DNA of 64,000 nucleotides, taken from Silene latifolia (taxonomy: Eukaryota > Streptophyta > Magnoliopsida > Caryophyllales > Caryophyllaceae). Of the stretch, positions 21,459 through 31,748 are shown piece by piece. The DNA is taken from contig NC_133536.1 of NCBI RefSeq assembly GCF_048544455.1, forward strand, positions 196,915,325-196,979,324. Direction: 5' to 3'. Numbering within the stretch: position 1 is the stretch's first letter; every line of letters begins with the position of its first letter. The notes beneath the pieces were generated by a model that was given only the letters and a program-made list of their open reading frames with translations, was not told the origin of the DNA and searched no databases. The position numbers and the translations under genes are program-made.

Positions 21459-22868
21459 TTATGGACACATGTCCTTCTTCTGGATGGTTTTGTTTGAATT
21501 TTTCAGCCACTCGGCTGCTTTTCTGTCCTCATTGCTCAGTGGCATATCATCATCCGGATCCTGAGCATCCTGCATTAGGTTGCTGAAAGAGGTTTGGCTG
21601 TGTAGTGAAGCCATGGACATATCGGAAGTTGAAGCTTCCTCCTCTCTCTTTTTCTTCAGAGTTTTTAATAAGGCTTTCTGGTAAACTGCCTTAATCTCTT
21701 CTTCACTCATCTCTTCAATATCCAGAGAATCCTCAGCCCATAAATTGATGACAGCATCAATCTCCTTTCCTCTTTGGCTTTTATCAGCCTTTTCCTTATC
21801 TTCCAAGTAAAGATTTATCTTACTTTTTAATAAATTAATCGTGATGATGGAGTTAAGCTCACCATTTTCATCAACCTCCATCATGGTTTTCCAAAATTTT
21901 GAATAGGACCTATTTTTTAGGCAGAATAGGTCTTGGGTATAACCCGTTGTGGGAACAGCTCCCCATATCCACGGAATTGAAAATTCCATAAAAAATTTCA
22001 AATCTTCAGGAATATAATCCTGTTCAGAGGGCTTAAGCTCTAACCATTTTCCATAATACTCTTTAAAGAGTTCTGGAAGTATATCTGGGGTGGTGCCATA
22101 AAAATTCCACCATTTAATAAACCAGGAAGGGACATCTAAATTGTCCACATGGATTTTAATAAACCATGTATGAGTTTGAGATTCATTCTCATATAATAGT
22201 GCCTTATCAAAGGCCTGGATATAATCCCAGTAATTATATTTCATATGAATATTATTAACCATAATCGGTTTTTCTTCCATGGGGGATATTCCCCATTCAT
22301 TTATGGGATGTATTTTCCCAATAATAATTTTTGAGAACTTAATCGATTCTCCTGTATAGAAATGTTTAATAATACAGTCATTATTTTTAAGAATCTCTTC
22401 ATAGAAGAGTCTGTACTTATACGTTTCCTGAGTATAACCCAGTTTACCAAGGTATCTCTTATGCAGATACCAGGGATTTGCTTCCCATTTCTTATCAGAT
22501 TCATTTAAAAGGAGTATAACTCTTTGTTCTTTATCATTGAGGATCATATCATCCTCTTTTTTAATAACAGCTTGTACTGCTGATGAGTACGAAGAACTTC
22601 CGGGTATCTCTGGTCTCCTTATGACTTCTGATCTGTTGGTTTCCATTGTAACCAATCTTTTATTACCATATTGAACAAGAATATTTGGTCCTTGTCCCCT
22701 TCCTCTACCTCTAGTAGAGGTTCCTCTGCCTCTTCCTCTAGAAGAGGTTCCTCTTCCTTTATAAGAGGATAACTCCATTTGAGATAATTCTGCATAAGAA
22801 TAAGAAACAATCATAATTAAAAGTATATGTCGATTTTTAAATATATCCTTCAATATTAAGGATTTCAT
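21459..22868 (-). CDS. Caulimovirid third large ORF (469 residues), function uncertain
   Basis: It begins about 35 bp inside the preceding small ORF. Residues about 40-65 are a run of Arg-Gly repeats (SSRGRGRGTSTRGRGRGQ), the kind of RNA-binding tract seen in viral and nucleolar proteins. The central region is rich in Trp and Tyr (WFIKWWNFYGTTP, EYYGKW, IPWIWGAVPTTGYTQDLF) and is seen in many plant-genome caulimovirid copies. The C-terminus is acidic and Ser-rich. Position downstream of the polymerase is that of the transactivator/inclusion-body gene in caulimoviruses, but I see no clear TAV motif. Confidence 0.6.
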   Translation of the reverse strand: MKSLILKDIFKNRHILLIMIVSYSYAELSQMELSSYKGRGTSSRGRGRGTSTRGRGRGQGPNILVQYGNKRLVTMETNRSEVIRRPEIPGSSSYSSAVQAVIKKEDDMILNDKEQRVILLLNESDKKWEANPWYLHKRYLGKLGYTQETYKYRLFYEEILKNNDCIIKHFYTGESIKFSKIIIGKIHPINEWGISPMEEKPIMVNNIHMKYNYWDYIQAFDKALLYENESQTHTWFIKIHVDNLDVPSWFIKWWNFYGTTPDILPELFKEYYGKWLELKPSEQDYIPEDLKFFMEFSIPWIWGAVPTTGYTQDLFCLKNRSYSKFWKTMMEVDENGELNSIITINLLKSKINLYLEDKEKADKSQRGKEIDAVINLWAEDSLDIEEMSEEEIKAVYQKALLKTLKKKREEEASTSDMSMASLHSQTSFSNLMQDAQDPDDDMPLSNEDRKAAEWLKNSNKTIQKKDMCP

Positions 22869-23103
22869 TACTTTGTAAACGGTATAGTTCTAAAGTACTA
22901 TATTTACAGTCTAAATAATAGGCTGAAAGCCTTCTCCTTAAGGATTGTTTAAAAATAGGTCTTGGCCTTAGAAGGCGCCATTGATAACTTATTATTGTAT
23001 GACGTCTTATTCTTTGTAAATAATGTTGGTATGTAATGTTGATCATAGGGTTTATCTTTTGCAAATAATACTGATATCTTGCCTTTTGCAAATTATACAT
23101 CAT
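22837..23103 (-). CDS. Small basic caulimovirid ORF (88 residues)
   Basis: Its start codon overlaps the polyprotein stop in an ATGA arrangement, and its end overlaps the next ORF by about 30 bp. The protein is basic and rich in Tyr, Arg and Gln (RYQYYLQKINPM, RRHTIISYQWRLLRPRP). No family recognised. The tight overlaps suggest a real viral gene translated by re-initiation or polycistronic coupling. Confidence 0.5.
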   Translation of the reverse strand: MMYNLQKARYQYYLQKINPMINITYQHYLQRIRRHTIISYQWRLLRPRPIFKQSLRRRLSAYYLDCKYSTLELYRLQSNEILNIEGYI

Positions 23104-26100
23104 AAATATTCTCTAGTTAGAAAATCCGGAAGGTGGTTATCCTCACCTTTTTTATAAATAATCTGGAAATCAAAAGGTGCCAAATGAGATTGCCATCTTG
23201 CAAACATTTGTTTGGACACATCATGCTTAAAATCTTTTGTAAACATATATTTAGCTGCTTTACAGTCAGTTTTTACTATGAAAGGTTTATTATATAAATC
23301 ATCTTGAAATTTTAAAATACATTTAACAATAGCTAATACTTCTTTAGCTATAGTAGCATAATTTCCTTGGGCCTTATTCCATTTACCCGAATAAAATCGA
23401 ACAAGGAGCTCTTTTTTAGTAGTCGGGTCTATTTGTTTTAAAATACCACCATACCCTTTTTCTGAGGCATCTCTTTCTACAATTTTTTCCCAATGGGGAT
23501 TAGCTAAAGATAAACAAGGTAAAGATATAACTTTAGCTTTAATCTTTCTAACAGTGTTAGTATGATCCTTCGTCCAAGGAGTTGGATTCTTTTTTAATCT
23601 ATCATATAAAATAGCTGTATCCTCAGCAATATTCTTATAATAAGGAGATATATAATTAAGACTTCCTAAGAATCTTTGTAACTGAGTTTTATCTAGTATC
23701 TCATCTGGAAACTTTGATCCAAATTCAATACTTCTGTTAATAGGAATTATACTTCCTTTTTCTATATTATGGCCAAGAAATCTTATCTTGGTCTGAAAAA
23801 GCGACATTTTTGGCTTAGAAATTACTAATCCATTTCGAATGATAATTTTTTGAAAAATATCTAAATGCTTAAAATGCATTTCAATAGTTTTGGAAAAAAC
23901 TAATATATCATCTATATAAACAATAATAAAATCTACATAATCATTAAAGATTTCGTTCATAATTTTCCGAAATTCAGAAGGAGCATTTTTCAAGCCAAAT
24001 GGCATGACATTCCATTCATACTGTCCAAATGGAACATTAAAAGCTGTTTTATACCTATCTTCTGGATGTATTTGTATCTGCCAATATCCAGATTTTAAGT
24101 CAAATTTGGAAAATATAACAGAGTCATATAATCTGTCTAATAAGTCTTTTTTATTAGGTATAGGATATCTAATCCATTTTAATACCTTGTTTAAAGGTTT
24201 ATAATTGATAACAAGTCTAGGGACACCCCTTTCTTGTTCTGTATGTTTATTAACATAAAACGCCGTACACGACCATGGTGATTTAGAGGCAGTAATTAAG
24301 TTTTTATCCAACAAAGAAGCTATTTCTTTTTGGCATAAGGCTAAGTATTCTGAATTCATTTGACAGGGCCTTGCCTTAGTTGGAATATCTTTTTCATTAA
24401 AATCTGCTTCATAAGGAAGGGTTACAACATGTTTTTTCCTATCCCAAAATGTAGAGGGATGATCTCCACATATCGTGGTTGCAAAAGTATTGCTTATCAA
24501 AGTAATTTTACTTTGTAATTTAGGATTCTGTAATTTTTCATCAAGAGTTAACATTGTAACTTCTTGTTTTAGAAAATTTAATTGTTTTTCTTTATTTAAT
24601 AAGTGATCATATACTTGATGTAAAACCTTAGTAACAGGCTTTGTAATAAATTTAAAAATAATAGGGTCTTCTTTATAAGTAGCAATAATTTTTTCATTAT
24701 CCACATGAGTTATAGGATAGAGTTGATTAATAAAAGGTGTTCCACGTATAACTGGAGTAGTTAATTTATCTTTGACTAATAAAAACGATGAAGGGATACA
24801 TTTTTTATCCACACAAACATAAGCTTTAGGAATTTTAAATTCAATATTTAATTTTTCTCCTCCCGCATGAGAAAGTGTATGCGAGGTTTTTTCAAAATAT
24901 TTAGTTGGTATTAAACCTTCTTGAATAACGTTTAAATCAGCTCCACTATCTACAAGAGCAATTAAATTATTGGAAAAATAACTATTAATTTTTAAATTAA
25001 TTTTGATGTACCATTTTTGGTGAATCACTGATTCTATTGTCTGCAAAAACTCTGAATTAGATTCTGCAGAAATTATTTGATCCATTTTTGGGGATTCTTC
25101 AATTTTTCCTATATTGTTACTACTTTCAATAATATTTTCAAAGTTATTACTTAATTCTTTATCTCTAAAAACTTGTAACATTTCAAGATTAGATATTCTC
25201 ATATCTTGACTTTTCGTTTTTTCACGAATATCTTTAATTTCTTTCTTAAGATTCTCCATCTCTTTAAGAACATCTTGTAAGGATGTAGGTTTAGAGCCCA
25301 ATTTCTTGTGCTTTATTCTTTTAAAAAGCTCATTCATAGTATAAGGTTCATTATTATCTTGGGTTTTTAAAGAAAATGAATTATTAGAACTACTAGGTTC
25401 TTCACCCATAACATCAAGAATTTTTGTTCTAATTTCTGGATCTTTAATCTTTTGTAGAATTTCAACCCAGTGATGCGATTCTAACACATTAATCTTATGA
25501 TCTTCAAATTGGGATATTAAATTGTAAAGATCATTTTCTTCCTTTATACATGATTTATTTTGAGAACATGGTTCACATTCTGAACTTGAAGTATCAGAAG
25601 AGTTAGACAAATATGAATCTTCATCTATTAATTTTACTTCATTATCAGAGGATGACCTAGAACTATCTGATTTATTATCTGTAAGAAATATTTTATATAG
25701 CTCATCTTTAGTTTTATCGTCTATATTAAGGGTAGAAATCTTTTTCTTTACCCAACAATTTTTTGCTATGTGTCCCACCTTATTGCATTTATAACATACA
25801 AGGGGGTTTTCCCATTTCCTAAATTTACTTTTCTTAAACGATTTTCTTAAAGCTTTTCTCTCAGCTTTTTTATCTAATTTTGCCTGGGAATAATGGTGCT
25901 TTTTCCTTTTTCTTTTATAAAAAGGATTATCATTAAAACTCTGTTTATTATATTTCTTCTTCTTAGGATATGGTATATCCATTCCAAATTGGTTGCAAAA
26001 TTCTCCCAATTGATTTTTCTCAAGAAGATTTTGCCTTTTTAATTGTTGATTTAATCTAAGTTCATTACAAAGATTTAAACCTTCTTGGATACAAGTTCCA

Positions 26101-27575
26101 ATTAGACTTCCATAAGTATAATTATCATAGGGGATAGAAGTGTATCCATTTCTAAGATTATTTCTAACCCTTTCTGCAAATAAGTGAGGTAGGCCATCAA
26201 TAAATTTAGACTTCCAATGCTCACTAGACGCTTCAGGGAGTTCCATGACTCTACTTAGAAACGTATCTTTATACCATCTAAAATCAGTAAGAGTTTTACA
26301 TCTTAGGTTTTGTAAAAGAGTTCTGATATTTTCATTATTATCAGAATATCTTCCTGTAAAATGTTCAACTATATTGATTACTAAAGTATAAACTGCATTT
26401 TCCTTCTGTGTATTATCTGGCATATCAATTCTTGTATTTATAATTAATGTTTTAGCCTCATTGGAAAGACAATTATCCCACCAACCTTTTAATTGGCCTG
26501 TAAATCCTGCTGTAATCATTTTAGCGACAGTTACATCACTATTTCCAGCAATTTTACACATAGTACCATACATCATTATTCTGTGGATTTGATTATAGAT
26601 CTGTTTATCTGTAAATCCATCAATATTCCATTCATAAATACACTTCCCACTATAACTATTATTTAGGTGATATTCTTGTTCCTCATGGAGGACATCTATT
26701 GGTGAAGGTCTATTATAGTAGTATAATCTTTGAGTAGGCTTGTCTGCCCATCTTTTATCTATTCTATTTAATTCATCTCTTATAACTTTTTTATGATCAT
26801 TTTCACTATCAGAAAGATTTTCAACAAACTGATTATTAAGAGTTTTTAATGTGAGATTTCCCATTTTTTCTCTAAGTTTATTTTCAACCTGTTTACTCAA
26901 ATCTTCTTGCTCCTTAAAAGCTTTTTCCCAATTAAGAGGGGCTTTGGTAATAAAATTAGCAACTTCAGGAGGATTTTGAATATTTACCCTTGAGGGCCCT
27001 GATTTTGAGATTACCTTATTTTTACTAATAATATTATTTTGCATATTCTGCAAAGATTCATTTATACTAGAGATTTTTTGTTGTAAGTGAGTTAATCCCT
27101 CAATTTTGTTATGTAACGAACTTAAATGTTCTCCAACAATATATAAAATTAAATTAGTATAATTATTTTGTTCTATCAACCCATTTAATTGTGTTGCTTT
27201 TATTGGAGATGCATCATCTTTGGCCGTATATAGTCTTAATATTGGAGTAAAACCACATGTATTATAATGAAATTGATCTAATGGAGGGTAGATACTTGTT
27301 ACTGTTCTATTATCAGTTAATTCATATGTTCTTTCTAAAACTGAAATATGAGGTTCTATAAACATAGAATAGAACCAAGTTCCAAAATACATGATTTGAT
27401 TATGAGAAGAACAATACTCATAAAACTCATCTTGGAGTTTTCTTTGCTGGTTTTTATCAAAATGCTTAAAAAACCAAGTTCTAAATTTTTCCCACTTAGG
27501 TAAATTAAATTCATTTTTTATTATACATCTAGCTTTGCTTCCAAAGCTGAAATCTATTTTTCCATTTTTATCCAT
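23100..27575 (-). CDS. Caulimovirid polyprotein: capsid, aspartic protease, reverse transcriptase, RNase H
   Basis: About 1,491 residues. The capsid part ends in a basic tract and a CCHC zinc knuckle near residue 595 (CYKCNKVGHIAKNC), followed by a Ser/Asp-rich acidic region. The pepsin-like protease motif ALVDSGADLNVI lies near 875. The reverse transcriptase carries FDLKSGYWQIQI and the YIDDILVF active site near 1215. RNase H begins near 1365 (ERDASEKGYGG) and reaches the end. Its start overlaps the movement-protein stop by 8 bp. In the living family this protein packages and reverse-transcribes the pregenomic RNA. Here it is treated as a fossil. Confidence 0.92.
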   Translation of the reverse strand: MDKNGKIDFSFGSKARCIIKNEFNLPKWEKFRTWFFKHFDKNQQRKLQDEFYEYCSSHNQIMYFGTWFYSMFIEPHISVLERTYELTDNRTVTSIYPPLDQFHYNTCGFTPILRLYTAKDDASPIKATQLNGLIEQNNYTNLILYIVGEHLSSLHNKIEGLTHLQQKISSINESLQNMQNNIISKNKVISKSGPSRVNIQNPPEVANFITKAPLNWEKAFKEQEDLSKQVENKLREKMGNLTLKTLNNQFVENLSDSENDHKKVIRDELNRIDKRWADKPTQRLYYYNRPSPIDVLHEEQEYHLNNSYSGKCIYEWNIDGFTDKQIYNQIHRIMMYGTMCKIAGNSDVTVAKMITAGFTGQLKGWWDNCLSNEAKTLIINTRIDMPDNTQKENAVYTLVINIVEHFTGRYSDNNENIRTLLQNLRCKTLTDFRWYKDTFLSRVMELPEASSEHWKSKFIDGLPHLFAERVRNNLRNGYTSIPYDNYTYGSLIGTCIQEGLNLCNELRLNQQLKRQNLLEKNQLGEFCNQFGMDIPYPKKKKYNKQSFNDNPFYKRKRKKHHYSQAKLDKKAERKALRKSFKKSKFRKWENPLVCYKCNKVGHIAKNCWVKKKISTLNIDDKTKDELYKIFLTDNKSDSSRSSSDNEVKLIDEDSYLSNSSDTSSSECEPCSQNKSCIKEENDLYNLISQFEDHKINVLESHHWVEILQKIKDPEIRTKILDVMGEEPSSSNNSFSLKTQDNNEPYTMNELFKRIKHKKLGSKPTSLQDVLKEMENLKKEIKDIREKTKSQDMRISNLEMLQVFRDKELSNNFENIIESSNNIGKIEESPKMDQIISAESNSEFLQTIESVIHQKWYIKINLKINSYFSNNLIALVDSGADLNVIQEGLIPTKYFEKTSHTLSHAGGEKLNIEFKIPKAYVCVDKKCIPSSFLLVKDKLTTPVIRGTPFINQLYPITHVDNEKIIATYKEDPIIFKFITKPVTKVLHQVYDHLLNKEKQLNFLKQEVTMLTLDEKLQNPKLQSKITLISNTFATTICGDHPSTFWDRKKHVVTLPYEADFNEKDIPTKARPCQMNSEYLALCQKEIASLLDKNLITASKSPWSCTAFYVNKHTEQERGVPRLVINYKPLNKVLKWIRYPIPNKKDLLDRLYDSVIFSKFDLKSGYWQIQIHPEDRYKTAFNVPFGQYEWNVMPFGLKNAPSEFRKIMNEIFNDYVDFIIVYIDDILVFSKTIEMHFKHLDIFQKIIIRNGLVISKPKMSLFQTKIRFLGHNIEKGSIIPINRSIEFGSKFPDEILDKTQLQRFLGSLNYISPYYKNIAEDTAILYDRLKKNPTPWTKDHTNTVRKIKAKVISLPCLSLANPHWEKIVERDASEKGYGGILKQIDPTTKKELLVRFYSGKWNKAQGNYATIAKEVLAIVKCILKFQDDLYNKPFIVKTDCKAAKYMFTKDFKHDVSKQMFARWQSHLAPFDFQIIYKKGEDNHLPDFLTREYL

Positions 27576-28650
27576 TAAGACAATTATAACTCATTTGAGA
27601 CAAGGTCTCGAATTGGGGTTCATTAGTATGACCTCTTATGATATTATCATTATATTTTTTAAATTCATTTATTCTAACTTCTTGAAGGTTTTCATCACCT
27701 TCCTCTCTTATTAGAGAAGTAGAGGCTCTAGAAGGTATAGGTCTTTCTATCTCATATTCTAGAGGAGAAATAAATGATCTCACAGAGTTAGACCTAGAAA
27801 TTCTAGAAAATTTATCTTTTAATAAAGGTATTTGATTTTCAAACATCAAACTAACAGATCCATCACCTGTTTGTGAAACGTTTAATAGATTTGTATTAAT
27901 CATTGGTCTCGGCTTCATGGCTTTTTCTATTTTCCAATTTTCTGGAAAAGTTATTTCTTCCCATTTAATCTTTCTTCTCGTGGTTATATTTGATTTGGAA
28001 AAGTTAGACTCAATAATTATAGTTTCATTTAAATTTTTCTCAGCTAACTTGCAATGAGGATTCATTGTATATAATGGTTTATAATATATTCTATAACAAA
28101 TACAAATTACTTCTGACCCTGGAGCATATTGATAACCATGGGTTTTAACATTTAAGGTTAAAGTATCTAGAATATTACTGTCTGTTAGAGAAACTGTTAA
28201 ATTTGGATAAACATCAAAATATACTGGTCCATGTGCCAGACTAGATTTTATTATTCCCATTATAGATGATTTAAAATCTAAATTTCTTCCATCTCTTAAA
28301 GCTGCTATAAAGCTTTCAGGTAATCCTTCTAACGTTAAAGGCTTAAAAGCTATTTGAACTAGCCCTATATGAATAAATTTATACTCCTTTTTCCTATACG
28401 GTTCTAGATCTTTATCATTTAATAATTGTAAAAACATTTCTTCATCATCTAAAGAAACTGATTCTTCTGTAGTTTTTACTATTTGTTTTAATCCTAGACT
28501 TTCAAAGAAGCCTAACTCATAAATCTTATTTACTTCCTCTGGAATAGTCCATTTATTAAGTAGATCTAGATTCTTAGGTAAATCTACCTCATAACTTGCA
28601 CTGTTTTTAACAGTTTTCTTACTACTAAAGACATGTTTTATTAAACTCAT
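27568..28650 (-). CDS. Caulimovirid movement protein
   Basis: 360 residues, 30K-superfamily-like: an N-terminal segment with NLDLLNKWTIPEEVNKIYEL, the core with FIHIGLVQIAFKPLTLEGLP and later GPVYFDVYPNLTVSLTD, then a Cys-containing strand (EVICICYRIYYKPLYTMN). The C-terminus is Ser/Arg-rich. In caulimovirids this protein forms tubules through plasmodesmata. First ORF of the insert, about 63 bp from the border. Confidence 0.8.
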   Translation of the reverse strand: MSLIKHVFSSKKTVKNSASYEVDLPKNLDLLNKWTIPEEVNKIYELGFFESLGLKQIVKTTEESVSLDDEEMFLQLLNDKDLEPYRKKEYKFIHIGLVQIAFKPLTLEGLPESFIAALRDGRNLDFKSSIMGIIKSSLAHGPVYFDVYPNLTVSLTDSNILDTLTLNVKTHGYQYAPGSEVICICYRIYYKPLYTMNPHCKLAEKNLNETIIIESNFSKSNITTRRKIKWEEITFPENWKIEKAMKPRPMINTNLLNVSQTGDGSVSLMFENQIPLLKDKFSRISRSNSVRSFISPLEYEIERPIPSRASTSLIREEGDENLQEVRINEFKKYNDNIIRGHTNEPQFETLSQMSYNCLNG

Positions 28651-28711
28651 AAAGATAGAAAGGTATGTTGAACTATGACCTTCTCAATTCCTTAATTTAT
28701 TACCTCCATGG

Positions 28712-28713
<2 letters not shown>

Positions 28714-28748
<35 letters not shown>
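28714..28748. repeat. (TA)n microsatellite at the other border of the viral insert
   Basis: About 17 TA units; the counterpart of 20743-20780. Confidence 0.95.
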
Positions 28749-28749
<1 letters not shown>

Positions 28750-30010
28750 TAAAAGTTTAAAAAAAACTAACAATAAATGAATTTTCACCAAACTCTTTCC
28801 TTATTAACAAATCACAAGTACATGTTTACTACCTAAGTGACTTGAAACGTACAAAGACAGCCCCAAAACAAAGACTATTCAAATTTTTGAACGGGAACTA
28901 GGTCAATATGAACAATTAACATATCTAATCTAATTAACATTAAGTTTAATTATCATTTTAAAAACATTAACATTTCACAAAATTTAACAATAATCTAATT
29001 AACAATAATTCCAATTTTTAACAATATTATTAACACCTCACAAAATTTTCACAGCACAACATACATTTAAACAAAATGGGCTTCTATCCTAAGTCAACAT
29101 TCATCAACACCAACAATAATTCAACAACAATTACAGCAACAACTACTATCCTAAATCAATTAAGCTAATTAAACATAAATTAATTAAGAGGAGATTAAAC
29201 AATACCTAATTAACTTCACAAATAATTAAAAAGGAAGAATGAGAAAGAAGGAGAAGGCGGCAGGATGGCGGCGGCAAGCACGGTGGCTGTGGAAGCGAAA
29301 AAAGGAAAAGGAAAAAGAAAAAGAGAAAGGAGAGATGAAGGAAGGAAAGACAGACAAAATTAATTACCTAATAGTGACGACGACGGCGTGGCGGTGTTGG
29401 TGGTGATGGTGGTGGCGCCGGAAGTGGAGGAGGGTGGCGGTGGTGTCGGGTTTTAGAAGGTTAGGGTTAAGCGTTTTTAATTGATTTGGGGGAAGAAATT
29501 GACAAAGTGTCGAGGGAGAGTGCGCGTTTGAGATAAAAGACGTGTCTGACGAAAATTCCGTCAGTGTTATAGAATTCCTGGCGGACAATCTGTCAGAGGC
29601 TCTCAATAATTCACTCTCAATAATGCACCTCTGACGGAAATTTCGATAGTACTAGCCTATTCCTGAAGGAATGTCCATTAGAGGCTCACTTATTGTTGAC
29701 AGCTAGATGCACACAGTGTATGAAATATCTTAAACATGACGGAAATTCCGTCAGTAATAACCTATTCCTGACAGAAATTCTGTCATATGCCATATTATTT
29801 TAACAGTTGAAGTGCATCTATGTGTGTGGGAAACATCTGACGGAAATTCCGTCAGAAGTAAGTTTTCTGACGGATTTTCCGTCACATACTATTTAGCGCC
29901 ATTGACTTTGTCAACGCGCCAATAATATCTGACGGAATTTCCGTCAGGAATTTGTACTGACGGAAACACCGTCAGTTTCCCCGTCACTACCCCGCATTTT
30001 CGTAGTAGTG
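28749..30010 (-). mobile_element. CACTA (En/Spm-type) element end, truncated
   Basis: The reverse complement ends at 30010 with CACTACTACGAAAATGCGGG, a standard CACTA terminus. Inward (about 29540-29995) the palindrome TGACGGAAATTCCGTCAG and half-sites of it occur about eight to ten times, as expected for subterminal transposase-binding repeats. No transposase and no second terminus are found. The far side stops at the TA tract and viral insert. A His/Thr-rich frame at 29364-29606 is low complexity and not a supported gene. Confidence 0.75.
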
Positions 30011-30298
30011 AGAGCACCCCAATGGTAAGCAACAATCATACTAGCTTAACTTTACACATAAGCTTTTTAAGCTACAACACTTTCAAGCTACAAACTCTCT
30101 CAATGCTCAAGCTACTAACTTGTTGCTTAGATAGACCCATATAAATTTATTTAATTGGTATACATCTCTTTATGGGGCCATTTGAGCTACTAGCTCAATT
30201 TAAGCTAGTCCATTTGGAGTACTCTAATGGTTAAGCAAGTAGTTTAAATTTTTTTTATTTGCAAACAAGTCCTTTTGCTTAACCATTGAAGATGCTCT
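30011..30298. mobile_element. MITE-like element, ~288 bp
   Basis: The ends are inverted: AGAGCACCCCAATGGTAAGC at the left, and the complement of the right end reads AGAGCATCTTCAATGGTTAA. This type with GAGCATCTCCAATGG-like termini is common in plants (hAT-like). It abuts the CACTA terminus exactly; no target duplication is readable. Confidence 0.6.
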
Positions 30299-31690
30299 AA
30301 GTAAGATATGTGGTCACTGGTTCCGCATGGTTTATGGTGGTTCGATCCCTATGTGAACCAATAAGTAGAACCAACATGTTTCATTTTTTTTTCTTTCTAT
30401 ATCACCATTTCCTTTTTATTTTATTCAATAAATAATCTCATTAAGATCCTTATGAAGAGCAAGTCAGCAAACCCACCGTTGTAAATGGGGATAACAATTC
30501 ATCTATTTTTTTGGGAAGATATCTATTAATTTAGCGTATTTTTCCATAGTTATGAGTTATTTATAATGGTGCATATTTGCAAATTATAAAAATAAATTGT
30601 AAGTATATCTAAAATATAAAAAAATACTTCGCACTTGATGCAAATTTTATAATACAAAAATCTTACTTGTATTATTTTTCTATATTATATAAGGTACGTT
30701 TTTGTAAGGTAATGCGTAAAAATCAGTGATAAGTAAGAAGTATATTGTAGAATCATTGTAAGTTACCGAATTATTAACATTGTTATTGAATATGAAAAAA
30801 AATGCACGGTATAATCATGCAATTTGCATCCTTTGTCAAATTTCTAATTTTTAAATGTCGATTGTGTTATGATTTGAATACATGTAATGTATTGAATATT
30901 TTGCGACATTCAAATTATTTGACAATTATAGGGATTGTGTTTCCGCTACCCCTTATATCAAATTCTGAGTCCGCCCCAACCTGTGACGCTTCAATGAGAA
31001 TTTGTGATCTCACAATATCATTCGCTTGACTATAACTATGAATTCAATGGATAAATTCACCTACACTTCAGTTATGCATTAATGATCCAAATGCTATAAA
31101 TATACTAGGTACTGGACATAGCAAAATAAACTCACAACCGATAAAACGATTGAAGTTATTTGATTGATAACGCATAGAACATTCAATATGAGTAACAAAT
31201 ATAGTTATTTTAAGAGTTTTTATCACGAATTCTTTATTCATTATTAACAATATTAAGCAAATTTTTACACACCCCGAGATCAAGAAAACGATAACCAAAA
31301 ACTCACCTAAGCAGATATGGACCCGATCCGATTCCGAGTTGAAATAGTACAAAACAAGTAAAGTGACCAACCGAAATGTACCAATCCAAACCGAACTTGG
31401 GTCAACCAGAGAAAATTCGAACCGATTTAATCCGATTCGATCACAATTAAATCGACCTCTGTTAGACAGATCAATCTAAAAACTTCATAATATAATCTCA
31501 CAAGTTAAATATTAAACATCATAGACATTCCATCTCGGTTTCACTCCTTGCAATGAAACCAGCTATTGCATTCTTGTACAAGTCACATTGTCCTATGCGA
31601 ATATGCTCTGATGAAGCAAACTTCAAAACGTCTTATAACTTGATCAGCATGCGGTTTCATGGCTTAAATTCAAAGCCAGTTGTGGGGTAT
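30299..31690. other. Intergenic DNA, 3' flank of the F-box gene
   Basis: AT-rich, no gene seen. From about 31290 to 31520 a stretch with CCGATTCGATC-type and GACAGATCAATCTAAAA phrases has a diverged counterpart at about 38330-38500. It is therefore the shared 3' flank of the duplicated F-box genes. Confidence 0.4.
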
Positions 31691-31748
31691 CATGGCCTAA
31701 AATTTAAGTCCTAAACACCATACCAGACGGTCAGTCACTTTCAATAAT

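Larger units (their letters stand above)
20781..28713 (-). mobile_element. Endogenous caulimovirid (pararetrovirus fossil), about 7.9 kb, looks whole
   Basis: Read on minus, the order is movement protein, CP-protease-RT-RNase H polyprotein, a small ORF, a third large ORF, an intergenic region with a promoter, and a tRNA-Met primer site. The length fits a complete Caulimoviridae genome (7-8 kb). No integrase and no LTRs are present. I see no interruption in the long frames, so it looks whole and probably young. Age cannot be timed without LTRs. Both borders are TA microsatellites, a known integration setting for endogenous caulimovirids such as florendoviruses. The separate movement protein plus one large polyprotein and a downstream ORF does not let me name the genus with confidence. 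Confidence 0.9.

Noticed and set aside
21001-28713. Ty3/gypsy retrotransposon instead of a caulimovirid
   Set aside because: No LTRs and no integrase; a movement protein precedes the capsid-polymerase frame and a 35S-like promoter is present.
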